From Halobacteriovorax sp. (GTDB lineage Bacteria > Bdellovibrionota > Bacteriovoracia > Bacteriovoracales > Bacteriovoracaceae), in contig NZAF01000099.1 in assembly GCA_002686115.1 (NCBI GenBank), forward strand, positions 1-15,954: a stretch of 15,954 bases of DNA, read 5' to 3'. The stretch's first letter is position 1. Each line of letters opens with the position of its first letter. This document shows, one piece after another, positions 1-7,277 of the stretch. Under the pieces are notes generated by a model. The model was not told the origin of the DNA, did not search any database, and worked only from the letters and a program-made list of their open reading frames with translations. Both the position numbers and the translations under genes were made by a program.

Positions 1-22
1 TCAAGTATCCGAATAGATCCTC

Positions 23-331
23 ATGACAACGACAAAGAGAATTCAGAGACAAATGCTTCAAGAATTAAAAATGATCAAAAAGTCTGCGAGGAGCGCAGAA
101 AGAGAAATATATCTTGAAAAAAATAAAGCTCATCAAACAAAGAACTCTCCCTACCTCACTGATAGGGCCTTTTATCAACTTTCAGCCGTCAAAGAGTCCC
201 CTGAAGAAGCTTCTTGGAAGAAGGTGCCAAGCTATGAAGAGAGTCGTGAAAAATGGGTTGAACACAATGACAACACCATGAGTCAAGACGACTTTGAAGA
301 ATACTTGAGCAAGAAAATTAACATTATCTAA
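23..331 (+). CDS. small charged hypothetical protein
   Basis: This encodes a 102-residue protein of a family I do not recognise. It is highly charged, with a basic N-terminal half (TTTKRIQRQMLQELKMIKKS) and an acidic C-terminal part. It has no signal peptide or membrane helix and is probably a soluble, largely helical cytoplasmic protein. A TAG stop lies in frame just upstream (14-16), so the gene cannot extend further left. There is no convincing Shine-Dalgarno before the ATG at 23; the in-frame ATG at 53 follows a weak AGAG and could be the real start. An antisense reading frame covers its 3' half, but that looks like a shadow. The sequence alone shows no function or operon partner. Confidence 0.5.
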   Translation: MTTTKRIQRQMLQELKMIKKSARSAEREIYLEKNKAHQTKNSPYLTDRAFYQLSAVKESPEEASWKKVPSYEESREKWVEHNDNTMSQDDFEEYLSKKINII

Positions 332-417
332 CATTACCCTCAAAAAACAGATTTTCATTGGCCAATGTGAAAAATTATTGACATCATCAATTCCTATAAA
401 AAATTCACGGAGGAAAG

Positions 418-1167
418 ATGAAAATATTACTTTCACTACTAATTGGACTCACTTCAACATACGCCATGGACAAAACTATTTGTGGGCCATCTGATGATAG
501 AGTTCCATCAAGCGTTAAAGAAATTGGTAGACTATTAGATTCTAGAACTGGAACTGGTGGTTGTACCTTAACTATGATTTCAGATAATTGTGGTATCTCT
601 GCTGGTCACTGTAGATCAGTTCTATATATTGCAGAATTTAACACACCTGAATCAATGAACGGAAGCATTCAACACTCAAAGCCAGAAGATGTATATGAAA
701 TTGATCAAAGTACAATTGAATACAGAAATGGTGGACCAGGTGATGATTGGGCAGTATTCAAAGTAAAAGCAAATGATATTACTGGAAAGTCTGCTGGTGC
801 AGCTCAAGGTTACTATAATGTTTCATTTGATGAGCCAACAATCGGGACTCCACTTTCAATTACTGGATATGGACTAGACAGAAATGAACCTACAAAGAAC
901 CTTGCTCAACAAACACATGATGGAGCACTAGCAAGCATCGGTGACGGTGGTTGGTATGGAAGATCTGAATCTGTACTTGGACATACTGTTGATACAATGG
1001 GTGGAAACTCAGGTTCAACAATCATCAACATGGAAACTGGATCAATTGTTGGTATTCACACTCATGGTGGTTGTAGCGCAAGAGGTGGTAACAACCAAGG
1101 TACACTTATTGCAAAACACTCAAATCTTATGAGAGCAATAAGAAGCTGCTTAGACTCAGACAAATAA
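418..1167 (+). CDS. secreted trypsin/V8-like serine endopeptidase (S1 clan PA)
   Basis: This encodes a 249-residue exported protease of the chymotrypsin fold. Residues 1-16 form a signal peptide with a likely cut after TYA. The triad is readable: His64 in SAGHC, Asp110 in DDWAVFK and Ser198 in GGNSGS. Cys49 and Cys65 have the 16-residue spacing of the conserved Cys42-Cys58 disulfide of trypsin. The GGNSGS motif, and GIHTHGG after it, resemble V8/glutamyl endopeptidases more than the GDSGG of digestive trypsins; a histidine in that pocket motif goes with glutamate preference in that group. Specificity here is therefore inferred, not shown. Start choice is firm: GGAGG at 409-413 sits 4 bases before the ATG. 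The gene is monocistronic, ending in a strong terminator at 1195-1220. In a predatory bacterium it could help digest prey or remodel the envelope, which is inference. Confidence 0.93.
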   Translation: MKILLSLLIGLTSTYAMDKTICGPSDDRVPSSVKEIGRLLDSRTGTGGCTLTMISDNCGISAGHCRSVLYIAEFNTPESMNGSIQHSKPEDVYEIDQSTIEYRNGGPGDDWAVFKVKANDITGKSAGAAQGYYNVSFDEPTIGTPLSITGYGLDRNEPTKNLAQQTHDGALASIGDGGWYGRSESVLGHTVDTMGGNSGSTIINMETGSIVGIHTHGGCSARGGNNQGTLIAKHSNLMRAIRSCLDSDK

Positions 1168-1194
1168 TTATAATTTTAAATTATATTGAAATAT

Positions 1195-1220
1195 AGGCTC
1201 ACATGTGTGAGCCTTTTTTT
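1195..1220 (+). terminator. intrinsic terminator of the serine protease gene
   Basis: AGGCTCAC at 1195-1202 pairs perfectly with GTGAGCCT at 1207-1214 around an ATGT loop, and seven T's run from 1214 to 1220. It begins 27 bases after the protease stop codon. The T-run directly abuts the ATG at 1221 of the next open frame. Confidence 0.9.
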
Positions 1221-1604
1221 ATGCAAATATTTCTTTCATTGATATTCATTATTTTGATTTTTCTTCTTTTGAACTTTGGCTTTAAAAAAAGAAAGATTAA
1301 AATATCTAAACTAGAAATAAACTCTGGAAACAAAGATAAAAATATCCCTTTAAAAGAATATCTTAAAGATATTGATGAATACTTTCTCTCTATGCGCTTT
1401 CACAAGACAAAGATTAATACACAAAAAACACAGTTTACTCCCCCACCACTTCTAAAAAATAGAGGGGAAAAAATAGAAATTATAAATGATGCTTTATCCT
1501 TAGAAATTTATGGCCCTGACTATACTCTAAGAGTTTTAAAAGGAATCCTAGAATCACCAGGCTCCACATTTGAAGTAGGGCCTGATGATAAAAAGATATT
1601 ATGA
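1221..1604 (+). CDS. small membrane-anchored hypothetical protein
   Basis: This encodes a 127-residue protein of no family I recognise. An N-terminal hydrophobic helix (about residues 2-20, FLSLIFIILIFLLLNFGF) is followed by KKRK, so the protein probably has an inner-membrane anchor with the C-terminal domain in the cytoplasm; an uncleaved signal is the alternative. The rest is a mixed-charge region with a PPP turn near residue 76. I chose the ATG at 1221 so that the helix starts the protein. The in-frame ATG at 1203 lies inside the terminator hairpin of the preceding gene and would add MCEPFF. Neither start has a Shine-Dalgarno, so translation is not assured. The 3' end overlaps the stop of the opposing gene by 6 bases. 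Confidence 0.5.
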   Translation: MQIFLSLIFIILIFLLLNFGFKKRKIKISKLEINSGNKDKNIPLKEYLKDIDEYFLSMRFHKTKINTQKTQFTPPPLLKNRGEKIEIINDALSLEIYGPDYTLRVLKGILESPGSTFEVGPDDKKIL

Positions 1605-2366
1605 CTTCTTCTTTCTTTTCTTCTTTTTCTTTTTCTTCGATGGTTTCTTCTTCCCTTTTTTAGCAAGAAGTAAACCTCCAACAACAACTGCTCCAATAAT
1701 CAAATATAGAGTTGAATCGTCGCCAGGCTTTTTACCACCATCACCAAGATTATTATTTACCTGTGTATCAATTCCTAATGCACCTTCATCCCAATTTCCA
1801 TCAGCACCTGGAACAAGTCCCTTGTTTCTCTTACCTAAATTATAAGAGCCATTACCATTACCAGTTCTATCAAATACTTTTAGGGTTTCAACAACACTAT
1901 CAAATAGCTCCCTGTATTCTGCTCTTACATCCTTTGCAACTGAAAATGTTATGGCCACACCTAAATTACCCTTAACAGTAGCGAGATATCTCGTATAGAA
2001 TCCTGGAACTTCTGATGCTAAATGTTCAGCATCAACCCAACGATGATCTTGAGTTTTAATGACTTTTTGTTTTACATAGACAACTTCGGAGACTTGGGTC
2101 TTACCACCGGGTAGAGCAAATGACTTAGATTTCTTTAAATAAGCTTCATACTTATCAAGCTCATCTTGAGGACCTCTTTTCTTGGCCGCGAGAATAATTA
2201 TCGCTTCTTTTTTCTTTTGATCAACTGATGACTGACAAACCCATTCACTACCTTCAAGCTGACACTCCCATCCTCTTGGTAGTTGAAATTCTAAAAACTC
2301 ACTCGTAAATGATTTTGAGTAGGCCATTGTCGAAATCAACAAAGCAACCATTAAGTACTTTTCCAT
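1599..2366 (-). CDS. exported single-pass membrane protein with lysine-rich C-terminal tail
   Basis: This encodes a 255-residue protein of unknown family. Residues 1-17 look like a signal peptide (cut near AYS). An exported domain of about 20-165 follows, with Cys35 and Cys44 likely paired and a start (EFLEFQLPRGW) reminiscent of PsbP/DUF1795-type folds, though I cannot confirm that. Residues 166-215 are a Gly/Asn/Asp-rich linker. Residues 218-235 form a transmembrane helix, and the last 20 residues contain 15 Lys and 1 Arg. The implied topology is type I: domain in the periplasm, polybasic tail in the cytoplasm. GAGGG (complement of 2371-2375) sits 4 bases before the ATG. The tail is encoded by an almost pure purine tract on the coding strand. 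The gene converges on the plus-strand gene ending at 1604, with no clear terminator between them. Confidence 0.8.
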   Translation of the reverse strand: MEKYLMVALLISTMAYSKSFTSEFLEFQLPRGWECQLEGSEWVCQSSVDQKKKEAIIILAAKKRGPQDELDKYEAYLKKSKSFALPGGKTQVSEVVYVKQKVIKTQDHRWVDAEHLASEVPGFYTRYLATVKGNLGVAITFSVAKDVRAEYRELFDSVVETLKVFDRTGNGNGSYNLGKRNKGLVPGADGNWDEGALGIDTQVNNNLGDGGKKPGDDSTLYLIIGAVVVGGLLLAKKGKKKPSKKKKKKKRKKKS

Positions 2367-2498
2367 ATTTCCCTCTTAATATTTATAATGAGATATTTAA
2401 AACTTACTTATCCATGCTTAAAAATCTCAGTATATCCCTAATTTTAAATACTTAATCGGTAAATCTCATAATGAATTTAGTAAATAATGTAATTTTAA
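2367..2498. other. AT-rich intergenic gap
   Basis: This 132-base gap between two minus-strand genes should hold the promoter and ribosome site of the lysine-tail protein. I see the GAGGG ribosome site at 2371-2375, but no promoter hexamer pair with good spacing and no clear hairpin terminator. Confidence 0.5.
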
Positions 2499-3665
2499 TT
2501 ACTTAATTCTAACAGTATAGCCTTTTTCTATTGGCAGTCTTTTGAATTTCTTAACGACTTTAACGATTGACCAGTCTGGTCCACTTTCATAGATAAAACC
2601 TGAACCCAATAATACATTCTCACCAAAATAATCTGACTTATAGATATCAGCACGTGCGCCTTTCACAACATCACTTGATAGGCCTTTATCCAACTTAAAA
2701 AATACTCCACGTGGAGATACTTTAATGATAGTTGCCTCAGTAGAATACTCTTTAAATTTATTCTCAAAAGTCTGACTACTTGAGGTTCCTCCAGCATTAT
2801 ATGTTAAAGACACAAGAAAGTTAGTTGCCTTATCTGTACTTACACCAGACATGACTTGAGACACTTTTCCTGACAGTAAATACTTATTTGAAAGCTTCAA
2901 ATTAAGCCTTCCAAAAACACTCATAAGCTCACGATTTATAGAGTTATACCTTGATGTAACACCAAAATCACTGACTGGCTTATCTCCAGGGTTTTGCTCA
3001 AATTCATCAAGTCCTAAACTATAGATTCCTTCAACACCCCCAGCAAATGCTATTGTCTGTCCCTTATAAACATATGCTAACGAATAAGGAATCTCAGCAC
3101 TTAAATCATTTGGAGGTAAATGATAAGCAAGACTGAATTCTAAATGAGAAGCTCTTGATATTACTCTGTCATATAAAAATGAAAGTAATATACTTTGACC
3201 ATCATCACCAAGATTTACATCATCAGAAACGGGAATATCAGAGCGATTTAAATAATACTCATTAGAATATGCTGTCATTCTATAGCTTAACTCAAATGCA
3301 TATTTATTTTTTCGAGATCCTTTACCCTCATATTTTGCATGGACAGCAAAAGACTCTATTCCTGAGGATGAGATGACATCTGTCGTAGTCTCACTTTCTA
3401 ACTGGCGGAAAATAACGTCTGCACCAAGTTGAAGATTAGGATTAAAACCATAATCTATACGAACACTCGAATCAATTAATTGATAGCCAGTCTCTTCTTC
3501 TAATTCAACTTCAGTCCCTTCTGAATCAAATGCTGCACCTGTAACTGAATACAGCACTCCAAAGTCAAATTGAAAAGCACCTTTATTGATGACTGATGAG
3601 CGATATGGGTAACTGCTCGCAAGAGTCATAGAATTAAGAATAAATAATAATAGTATTTTTTTCAT
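2499..3665 (-). CDS. outer-membrane beta-barrel-like protein with C-terminal SH3-like domain
   Basis: This encodes a 388-residue protein with an N-terminal signal peptide (MKKILLLFILNSMTLAS). Residues 20 to about 300 show repeated amphipathic strands with alternating hydrophobic residues and Gly/Asn/Asp turns (for example INKGAFQFDFGVLYSV, YGFNPNLQLGADVIF and LLSGKVSQVMSG). That pattern is typical of a transporter-type outer-membrane barrel in the MetA/phenol-degradation style. Residues from about 310 to 388 form a separate small beta domain (ATIIKVSPRGVFFKLDKG, GARADIYK, then a final KGYTVRIK). It resembles the SH3-like C-terminal domain of FlgT and related envelope proteins. No Shine-Dalgarno precedes the ATG; TATACT on the coding strand lies only 2 bases upstream, so the message may be leaderless. 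Substrate and partners are unknown. The 132-base gap to the next minus-strand gene makes co-transcription uncertain. Confidence 0.75.
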   Translation of the reverse strand: MKKILLLFILNSMTLASSYPYRSSVINKGAFQFDFGVLYSVTGAAFDSEGTEVELEEETGYQLIDSSVRIDYGFNPNLQLGADVIFRQLESETTTDVISSSGIESFAVHAKYEGKGSRKNKYAFELSYRMTAYSNEYYLNRSDIPVSDDVNLGDDGQSILLSFLYDRVISRASHLEFSLAYHLPPNDLSAEIPYSLAYVYKGQTIAFAGGVEGIYSLGLDEFEQNPGDKPVSDFGVTSRYNSINRELMSVFGRLNLKLSNKYLLSGKVSQVMSGVSTDKATNFLVSLTYNAGGTSSSQTFENKFKEYSTEATIIKVSPRGVFFKLDKGLSSDVVKGARADIYKSDYFGENVLLGSGFIYESGPDWSIVKVVKKFKRLPIEKGYTVRIK

Positions 3666-3742
3666 CTAGTATAGATTACTAAATATATAGAAAAATTAGA
3701 AAAGAAAAAAATTTACCGCCCATAACGGACAAATAAAATCAA

Positions 3743-5029
3743 CTAAGCAGCATTATCTAAACTTGAATCAATAAAGCTTTCTTTAGGTAAAAAACATTTT
3801 GATACCCAACGCCCACTACCAAGATTAAATTCAAATGTTCCACCTGCATCTTCACACAAACGAGAGATGGATTCGAGTCCCAGATGGTCAGATGATTTTC
3901 TATGTGACTTTAAAATATGAATTCCTAAGTCTCTATCAAGATTCATCTTTTCTTGATCAAAACGCTTAAGGTTATTAGAAACTGTAAAGTAGAGACCGTT
4001 ATCTTGATAGTCGAATATACATTCTATTTCATCACTTCCTGCTTCGTGAGCATTTTTTAGAAGATTTGTAATAACACGATGAAAAGCAATAAAGTCAACG
4101 GTACATTCTCTTAACTTCTCAAGACTATTATTATCTTTGATCGCACCGAGAAACTTTATTTCTACATTCTCGTTATTAATGAAGAAGGCATCTATCAGTT
4201 GATATACCCTTGCCATCGCCATATGAAAGGAGACAAATTGTCCGTTTGAAACGATATTCTTATGTGTAAAACCAAAATGTTGATAAAGTGTTTCTTGCAT
4301 TAATTTGATTTCATGAATAAGGTTTTGAACCTCATCTCCAGAAAGACTTTCATTATCTTTCTTTGCCCTTAAATATAGAAGTAATGAATGTGTATGATTA
4401 ATAAAGTCATGAAAAAACATTCTATCATTCTTATTAGAGTTCAAATCAATTTTAGAAGATTTTTTTAACATTCTCTTTAGTAAAACCTTACTGTCTTTTT
4501 GATATATATAGAAACCAAAAACTAAAGTCGAAAAGCTCCAAAGAAAAAAAGTCGAAAGACTAATCGCCTCAACTTCAGTGTAAATACTACCTTTACGATA
4601 ACCCTCAACGATTAAAAGTAAACCAAAGATTGAACTATAAGCATAAAGAGAAAAATCTTTATTTAAGCTCAATTCTTTTTTGATGATTGTTTTATGGTAA
4701 ACGGCCATCATAATAGGCAGAACAACCATATATAGAAAGTCTGGACTTTTATGAGTAAAACTCACTCCAATTAAACACATCATTTGAAAAATAAAATAAT
4801 AAAGATAAAAGTCTTTCTTATTTAAATAGAATGAAAGTCCATATGTTCGATGATAAATAAAGAAATTTCCAACGAGTAAGGCAGTAACAAAGTGTGCTTT
4901 AGAAAAAAAGTTTGGATCAAAATAAAAAAGAGAGAGCCATAAAAAAGTAGAACTAATAAAGGCCGTAAGCTTATAAAGCTCAAGAGGCCAGTTAGCATCA
5001 AAATATTGTTTTTTTAAGTCATTTGGCAT
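3743..5029 (-). CDS. six-helix membrane sensor histidine kinase
   Basis: This encodes a 428-residue inner-membrane kinase. Hydrophobic helices lie at about 20-37, 46-64, 73-90, 97-113, 128-142 and 156-175, leaving almost no periplasmic domain, so the signal is probably sensed in or at the membrane. The phospho-acceptor is likely His207 in RMFFHDFINHTH. The ATPase domain has an N-box (TNLLKNAHEA, Asn322/Asn326) and a GHKL G2-like segment (DHLGLESISRL, 381-391). Instead of the classical DxGxG box it has FTVSNN (348-353), which recalls the AgrC-like HATPase_c_5 group. No response regulator gene adjoins it, so it is an orphan. It lies 50 bases downstream of eno on the same strand and may be co-transcribed. 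Its ribosome site sits in the loop of a hairpin that abuts the ATG. The signal it senses is unknown. Confidence 0.85.
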   Translation of the reverse strand: MPNDLKKQYFDANWPLELYKLTAFISSTFLWLSLFYFDPNFFSKAHFVTALLVGNFFIYHRTYGLSFYLNKKDFYLYYFIFQMMCLIGVSFTHKSPDFLYMVVLPIMMAVYHKTIIKKELSLNKDFSLYAYSSIFGLLLIVEGYRKGSIYTEVEAISLSTFFLWSFSTLVFGFYIYQKDSKVLLKRMLKKSSKIDLNSNKNDRMFFHDFINHTHSLLLYLRAKKDNESLSGDEVQNLIHEIKLMQETLYQHFGFTHKNIVSNGQFVSFHMAMARVYQLIDAFFINNENVEIKFLGAIKDNNSLEKLRECTVDFIAFHRVITNLLKNAHEAGSDEIECIFDYQDNGLYFTVSNNLKRFDQEKMNLDRDLGIHILKSHRKSSDHLGLESISRLCEDAGGTFEFNLGSGRWVSKCFLPKESFIDSSLDNAA

Positions 5030-5055
5030 GGGCCTTAAGTACTCTCCTAAGGCCC
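5030..5055 (-). promoter_or_regulatory. hairpin with the Shine-Dalgarno in its loop, flush against the kinase start codon
   Basis: On the minus strand an 8-bp GC-rich stem (GGGCCTTA with TAAGGCCC) closes a 10-base loop that starts with GGAGAG. The 3' arm ends on the base before the kinase ATG. The GGAG-to-ATG distance is 14 bases in linear form, longer than usual, so the fold may decide whether ribosomes bind. It could act as a translational switch or thermometer, or simply shorten an overlong spacing. It has no T-run, so it is not a standard terminator. The fold is seen in the sequence; the function is inferred. Confidence 0.5.
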
Positions 5056-5061
5056 AAATTT

Positions 5062-5082
5062 TAAGACACTAAAAGTGTCTTA
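5062..5082 (-). terminator. hairpin at the eno stop codon (possible weak terminator)
   Basis: A 9-bp perfect stem (TAAGACACT with AGTGTCTTA, 3-base loop) begins with the eno stop codon itself. It is followed on the minus strand by AAATTT rather than a proper T-run. It could be a leaky terminator or a 3'-end stabiliser, letting some transcripts continue into the kinase. Confidence 0.45.
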
Positions 5083-6360
5083 TTTGATAAGATCATAGAC
5101 AGCATCAGATCCTAGGGCCTCTTCAATTCTTAGGAGCTGATTATATTTCGCCATTCTATCTGATCGACTAGCTGAACCAGTTTTAATATGACCGGCCCCA
5201 CACGCTACAGCAAGGTCAGCTATAAATGCATCACTTGTTTCACCTGATCGATGAGAGATGATTGCTTTGAAGTTATTCTTATAAGCAAGGTCTAGAGTTT
5301 CAAAAGTTTCAGTGATCGTTCCTATTTGGTTAACTTTGATTAGAATAGAATTTGCACGTTTATGCTCTATTCCCTCTTTTAAGATATTCTTATTCGTTAC
5401 AAATAAGTCATCACCAACTAGAAGAACCTTATCACCAATTTTACTTGTTAAATTCGTCCAACCTTCATAATCACTTTCATCAAGTCCATCTTCAATTGAA
5501 TATATCGGATACTTACTAGATAACGTTGAGTAATATTCAATCATTTCTTCACTAGAAAGTTCTTTTCCTTGCATATGATACTTTCCATCTCTGTAGAACT
5601 CACTAGCTGCAGAATCGAGAGACAGACTAATTTGGTCACCTGCTTTATACCCAGCATTTTCGATTGCTTTTAAAATACATTCTATTGCCTCTTCATGAGA
5701 GCCTAAATTTGGAGCAAAACCACCTTCATCACCAACATTAGTCGAGTGATTTGATTCATTTAAAACTTTTTTAAGAGCATGAAAGATTTCAACTCCTGCT
5801 CTGAAATTTTCTTGAAATGGTGCATTCAAGTGAGGAACAATCATAAATTCCTGAATATCTAAATTATTTGAAGCATGCTCTCCACCATTAATAATATTCA
5901 TAAGAGGTGCTGGTAGACGCATCTTTGATACAGGATTAGGCACTTTTAGATCTTGATACATATATTCATATAATGGCTTTTCCTTAACAAGTGCACCCGC
6001 TCTAGTCGCTGCCATTGAAACAGCAAGCATTGAATTTGCTCCTAAGTTCTTCTTAAATTCCGTACCATCAAGCTCGATCATTTTCTTGTCGATCGCCTCT
6101 AAATTAGTAACGTCCATCCCTAAAAGAGCAGGAGTAATTTTTTCATCTATATTTTTTAATGCTTTTTTTACAGATTTTCCTAGATAGTAAGACTTATCTC
6201 CATCTCTAAGTTCAAGTGCTTCTCTACTACCAGTTGATGCACCAGACGGCACCGCAGCCCTTGCCATATGTCCACTATCAGTTGTGATATCAACTTCAAC
6301 TGTTGGGTTTCCTCGTGAATCTAAAATTTGTCGTGACTGAATTTTTTTAATCTTACTCAT
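5080..6360 (-). CDS. eno: enolase
   Basis: Enolase (EC 4.2.1.11) interconverts 2-phosphoglycerate and phosphoenolpyruvate in glycolysis and gluconeogenesis. It is cytoplasmic and Mg-dependent, and in many bacteria also docks in the RNA degradosome. The 426-residue length is normal. Diagnostic segments are all present: the SGASTGSREALELRDGD loop (39-55), NGGEHASNN (158-166), GDEGGFAPN with Glu212 and metal ligands Asp249, Glu290 and Asp317. Catalytic Lys342 lies in IKVNQIGT, SHRSGET follows at 369-375, and Lys393 sits in the signature KTGSASRSDRMAKYNQ. No key residue is missing. The start is set by GAGGA (complement of 6367-6371), 6 bases before the ATG. It follows murI on the same strand after a 78-base gap, so it may have its own promoter, although I see no convincing one. 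Confidence 0.98.
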   Translation of the reverse strand: MSKIKKIQSRQILDSRGNPTVEVDITTDSGHMARAAVPSGASTGSREALELRDGDKSYYLGKSVKKALKNIDEKITPALLGMDVTNLEAIDKKMIELDGTEFKKNLGANSMLAVSMAATRAGALVKEKPLYEYMYQDLKVPNPVSKMRLPAPLMNIINGGEHASNNLDIQEFMIVPHLNAPFQENFRAGVEIFHALKKVLNESNHSTNVGDEGGFAPNLGSHEEAIECILKAIENAGYKAGDQISLSLDSAASEFYRDGKYHMQGKELSSEEMIEYYSTLSSKYPIYSIEDGLDESDYEGWTNLTSKIGDKVLLVGDDLFVTNKNILKEGIEHKRANSILIKVNQIGTITETFETLDLAYKNNFKAIISHRSGETSDAFIADLAVACGAGHIKTGSASRSDRMAKYNQLLRIEEALGSDAVYDLIK

Positions 6361-6438
6361 GATATATCCTCATAATATTTTAATTATTTTGCATAATTGT
6401 ATTGATTCTTACCTCTATTGAATAGGCATAAAGCGGCA

Positions 6439-7203
6439 TTAAAATAAGATTAACTGCTCGCTACTTAATGACTGCCAATCATCATCACGTGATGAGTCAA
6501 AAAACTTAATCAAGGTCCTCTTTTTAGAAGAATTATCTCTATTAAGTCCTGAGCCTTTTAAGACATAATCGGCTACATTTTCACAAGGAGAAATACATGG
6601 TAGCGAAAGGTACTTTTCAATATGAAGTTTTACTATTGGATAATGAGTACAACCAAGAATAATATAAGAACAGTCTCTAAAAAGATCAAACTTATCTTTT
6701 AAATTTTTCTCAACAATGGGTCCAAAGTTTGGCTTTTGAAAGTAATGTGATTCAATATCATAAGCTAAGTTTTTAAGAGGAATTGAAGTAATATAACCAT
6801 TTGGATCAAGGCGATCTTTAAGATCTTGATATCTTTTTGAGTTATTCATTAAATCAGTGACAAGCGAAACACCTTTCTTATTTTTATAGTCATCACTTTT
6901 ATTAATGATATTGATATAAGGCTCTACTCCAAAAAAAGTAATATCAGAATAAGTCTTTCTTAAGCGATCTATACACCAGGCAGTCGCGGTATTACATGCA
7001 ATAACAATATGTTTGATTTCTAATGAAATAAAAACTTCTGTGATGAACTGACAACGCTCAAATATAAACTCCTCTTCTTTATTTCCATAAGGAGCAAATC
7101 TACTGTCAGAAAAGTAATAAAACGAGTTACTAGGACTCATTTCATAAAGTTCTTTTAATATACTAAGGCCGCCAACCCCAGAGTCAAAAACACCTATTTT
7201 CAT
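6439..7203 (-). CDS. murI: glutamate racemase
   Basis: Glutamate racemase (EC 5.1.1.3) makes D-glutamate for UDP-MurNAc-peptide, the peptidoglycan precursor, by a two-cysteine, cofactor-free mechanism in the cytoplasm. The 254-residue length fits the family. Motifs in order are IGVFDSGVGGLS (3-14, with Asp7/Ser8), SDSRFAPYG (32-40), the first catalytic Cys70 in IACNTATA, FFGVEPYI (90-97), and the second catalytic Cys185 in LGCTHYP with His187. The ATG at 7203 is fixed by the family N-terminus, yet there is no Shine-Dalgarno. A perfect TATAAT on the coding strand (7216-7221) ends 12 bases before the ATG, so a very short leader is possible. It is divergent from the gene at 7278 and lies upstream of eno. 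An organism with a peptidoglycan wall is implied. Confidence 0.96.
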   Translation of the reverse strand: MKIGVFDSGVGGLSILKELYEMSPSNSFYYFSDSRFAPYGNKEEEFIFERCQFITEVFISLEIKHIVIACNTATAWCIDRLRKTYSDITFFGVEPYINIINKSDDYKNKKGVSLVTDLMNNSKRYQDLKDRLDPNGYITSIPLKNLAYDIESHYFQKPNFGPIVEKNLKDKFDLFRDCSYIILGCTHYPIVKLHIEKYLSLPCISPCENVADYVLKGSGLNRDNSSKKRTLIKFFDSSRDDDWQSLSSEQLILF

Positions 7204-7215
7204 ATACGAAATAGC

Positions 7216-7240
7216 ATTATATAGTCATGTTCATTATAAT
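7216..7240. promoter_or_regulatory. divergent promoter region between murI and the 7278 gene
   Basis: ATTATAAT at 7233-7240 reads as a perfect -10 hexamer on both strands: TATAAT at 7235-7240 on plus and at 7238-7233 on minus. A second minus-strand TATAAT lies at 7221-7216. No good -35 matches were found at 16-18 bases, so this is a candidate only. Confidence 0.35.
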
Positions 7241-7277
7241 TGCTAGGTAAATTTTAAAGAAGACAAAGGATCTATTG

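Noticed and set aside
378..400. TTGACA and TATAAA upstream of the protease gene as a promoter
   Set aside because: The spacer is only 11 bases, too short for a sigma-70-type promoter.
1585..1975. Plus-strand open frames opposite the lysine-tail gene
   Set aside because: They are low-complexity Phe/Pro/His-rich translations of the purine tract read from the wrong strand.
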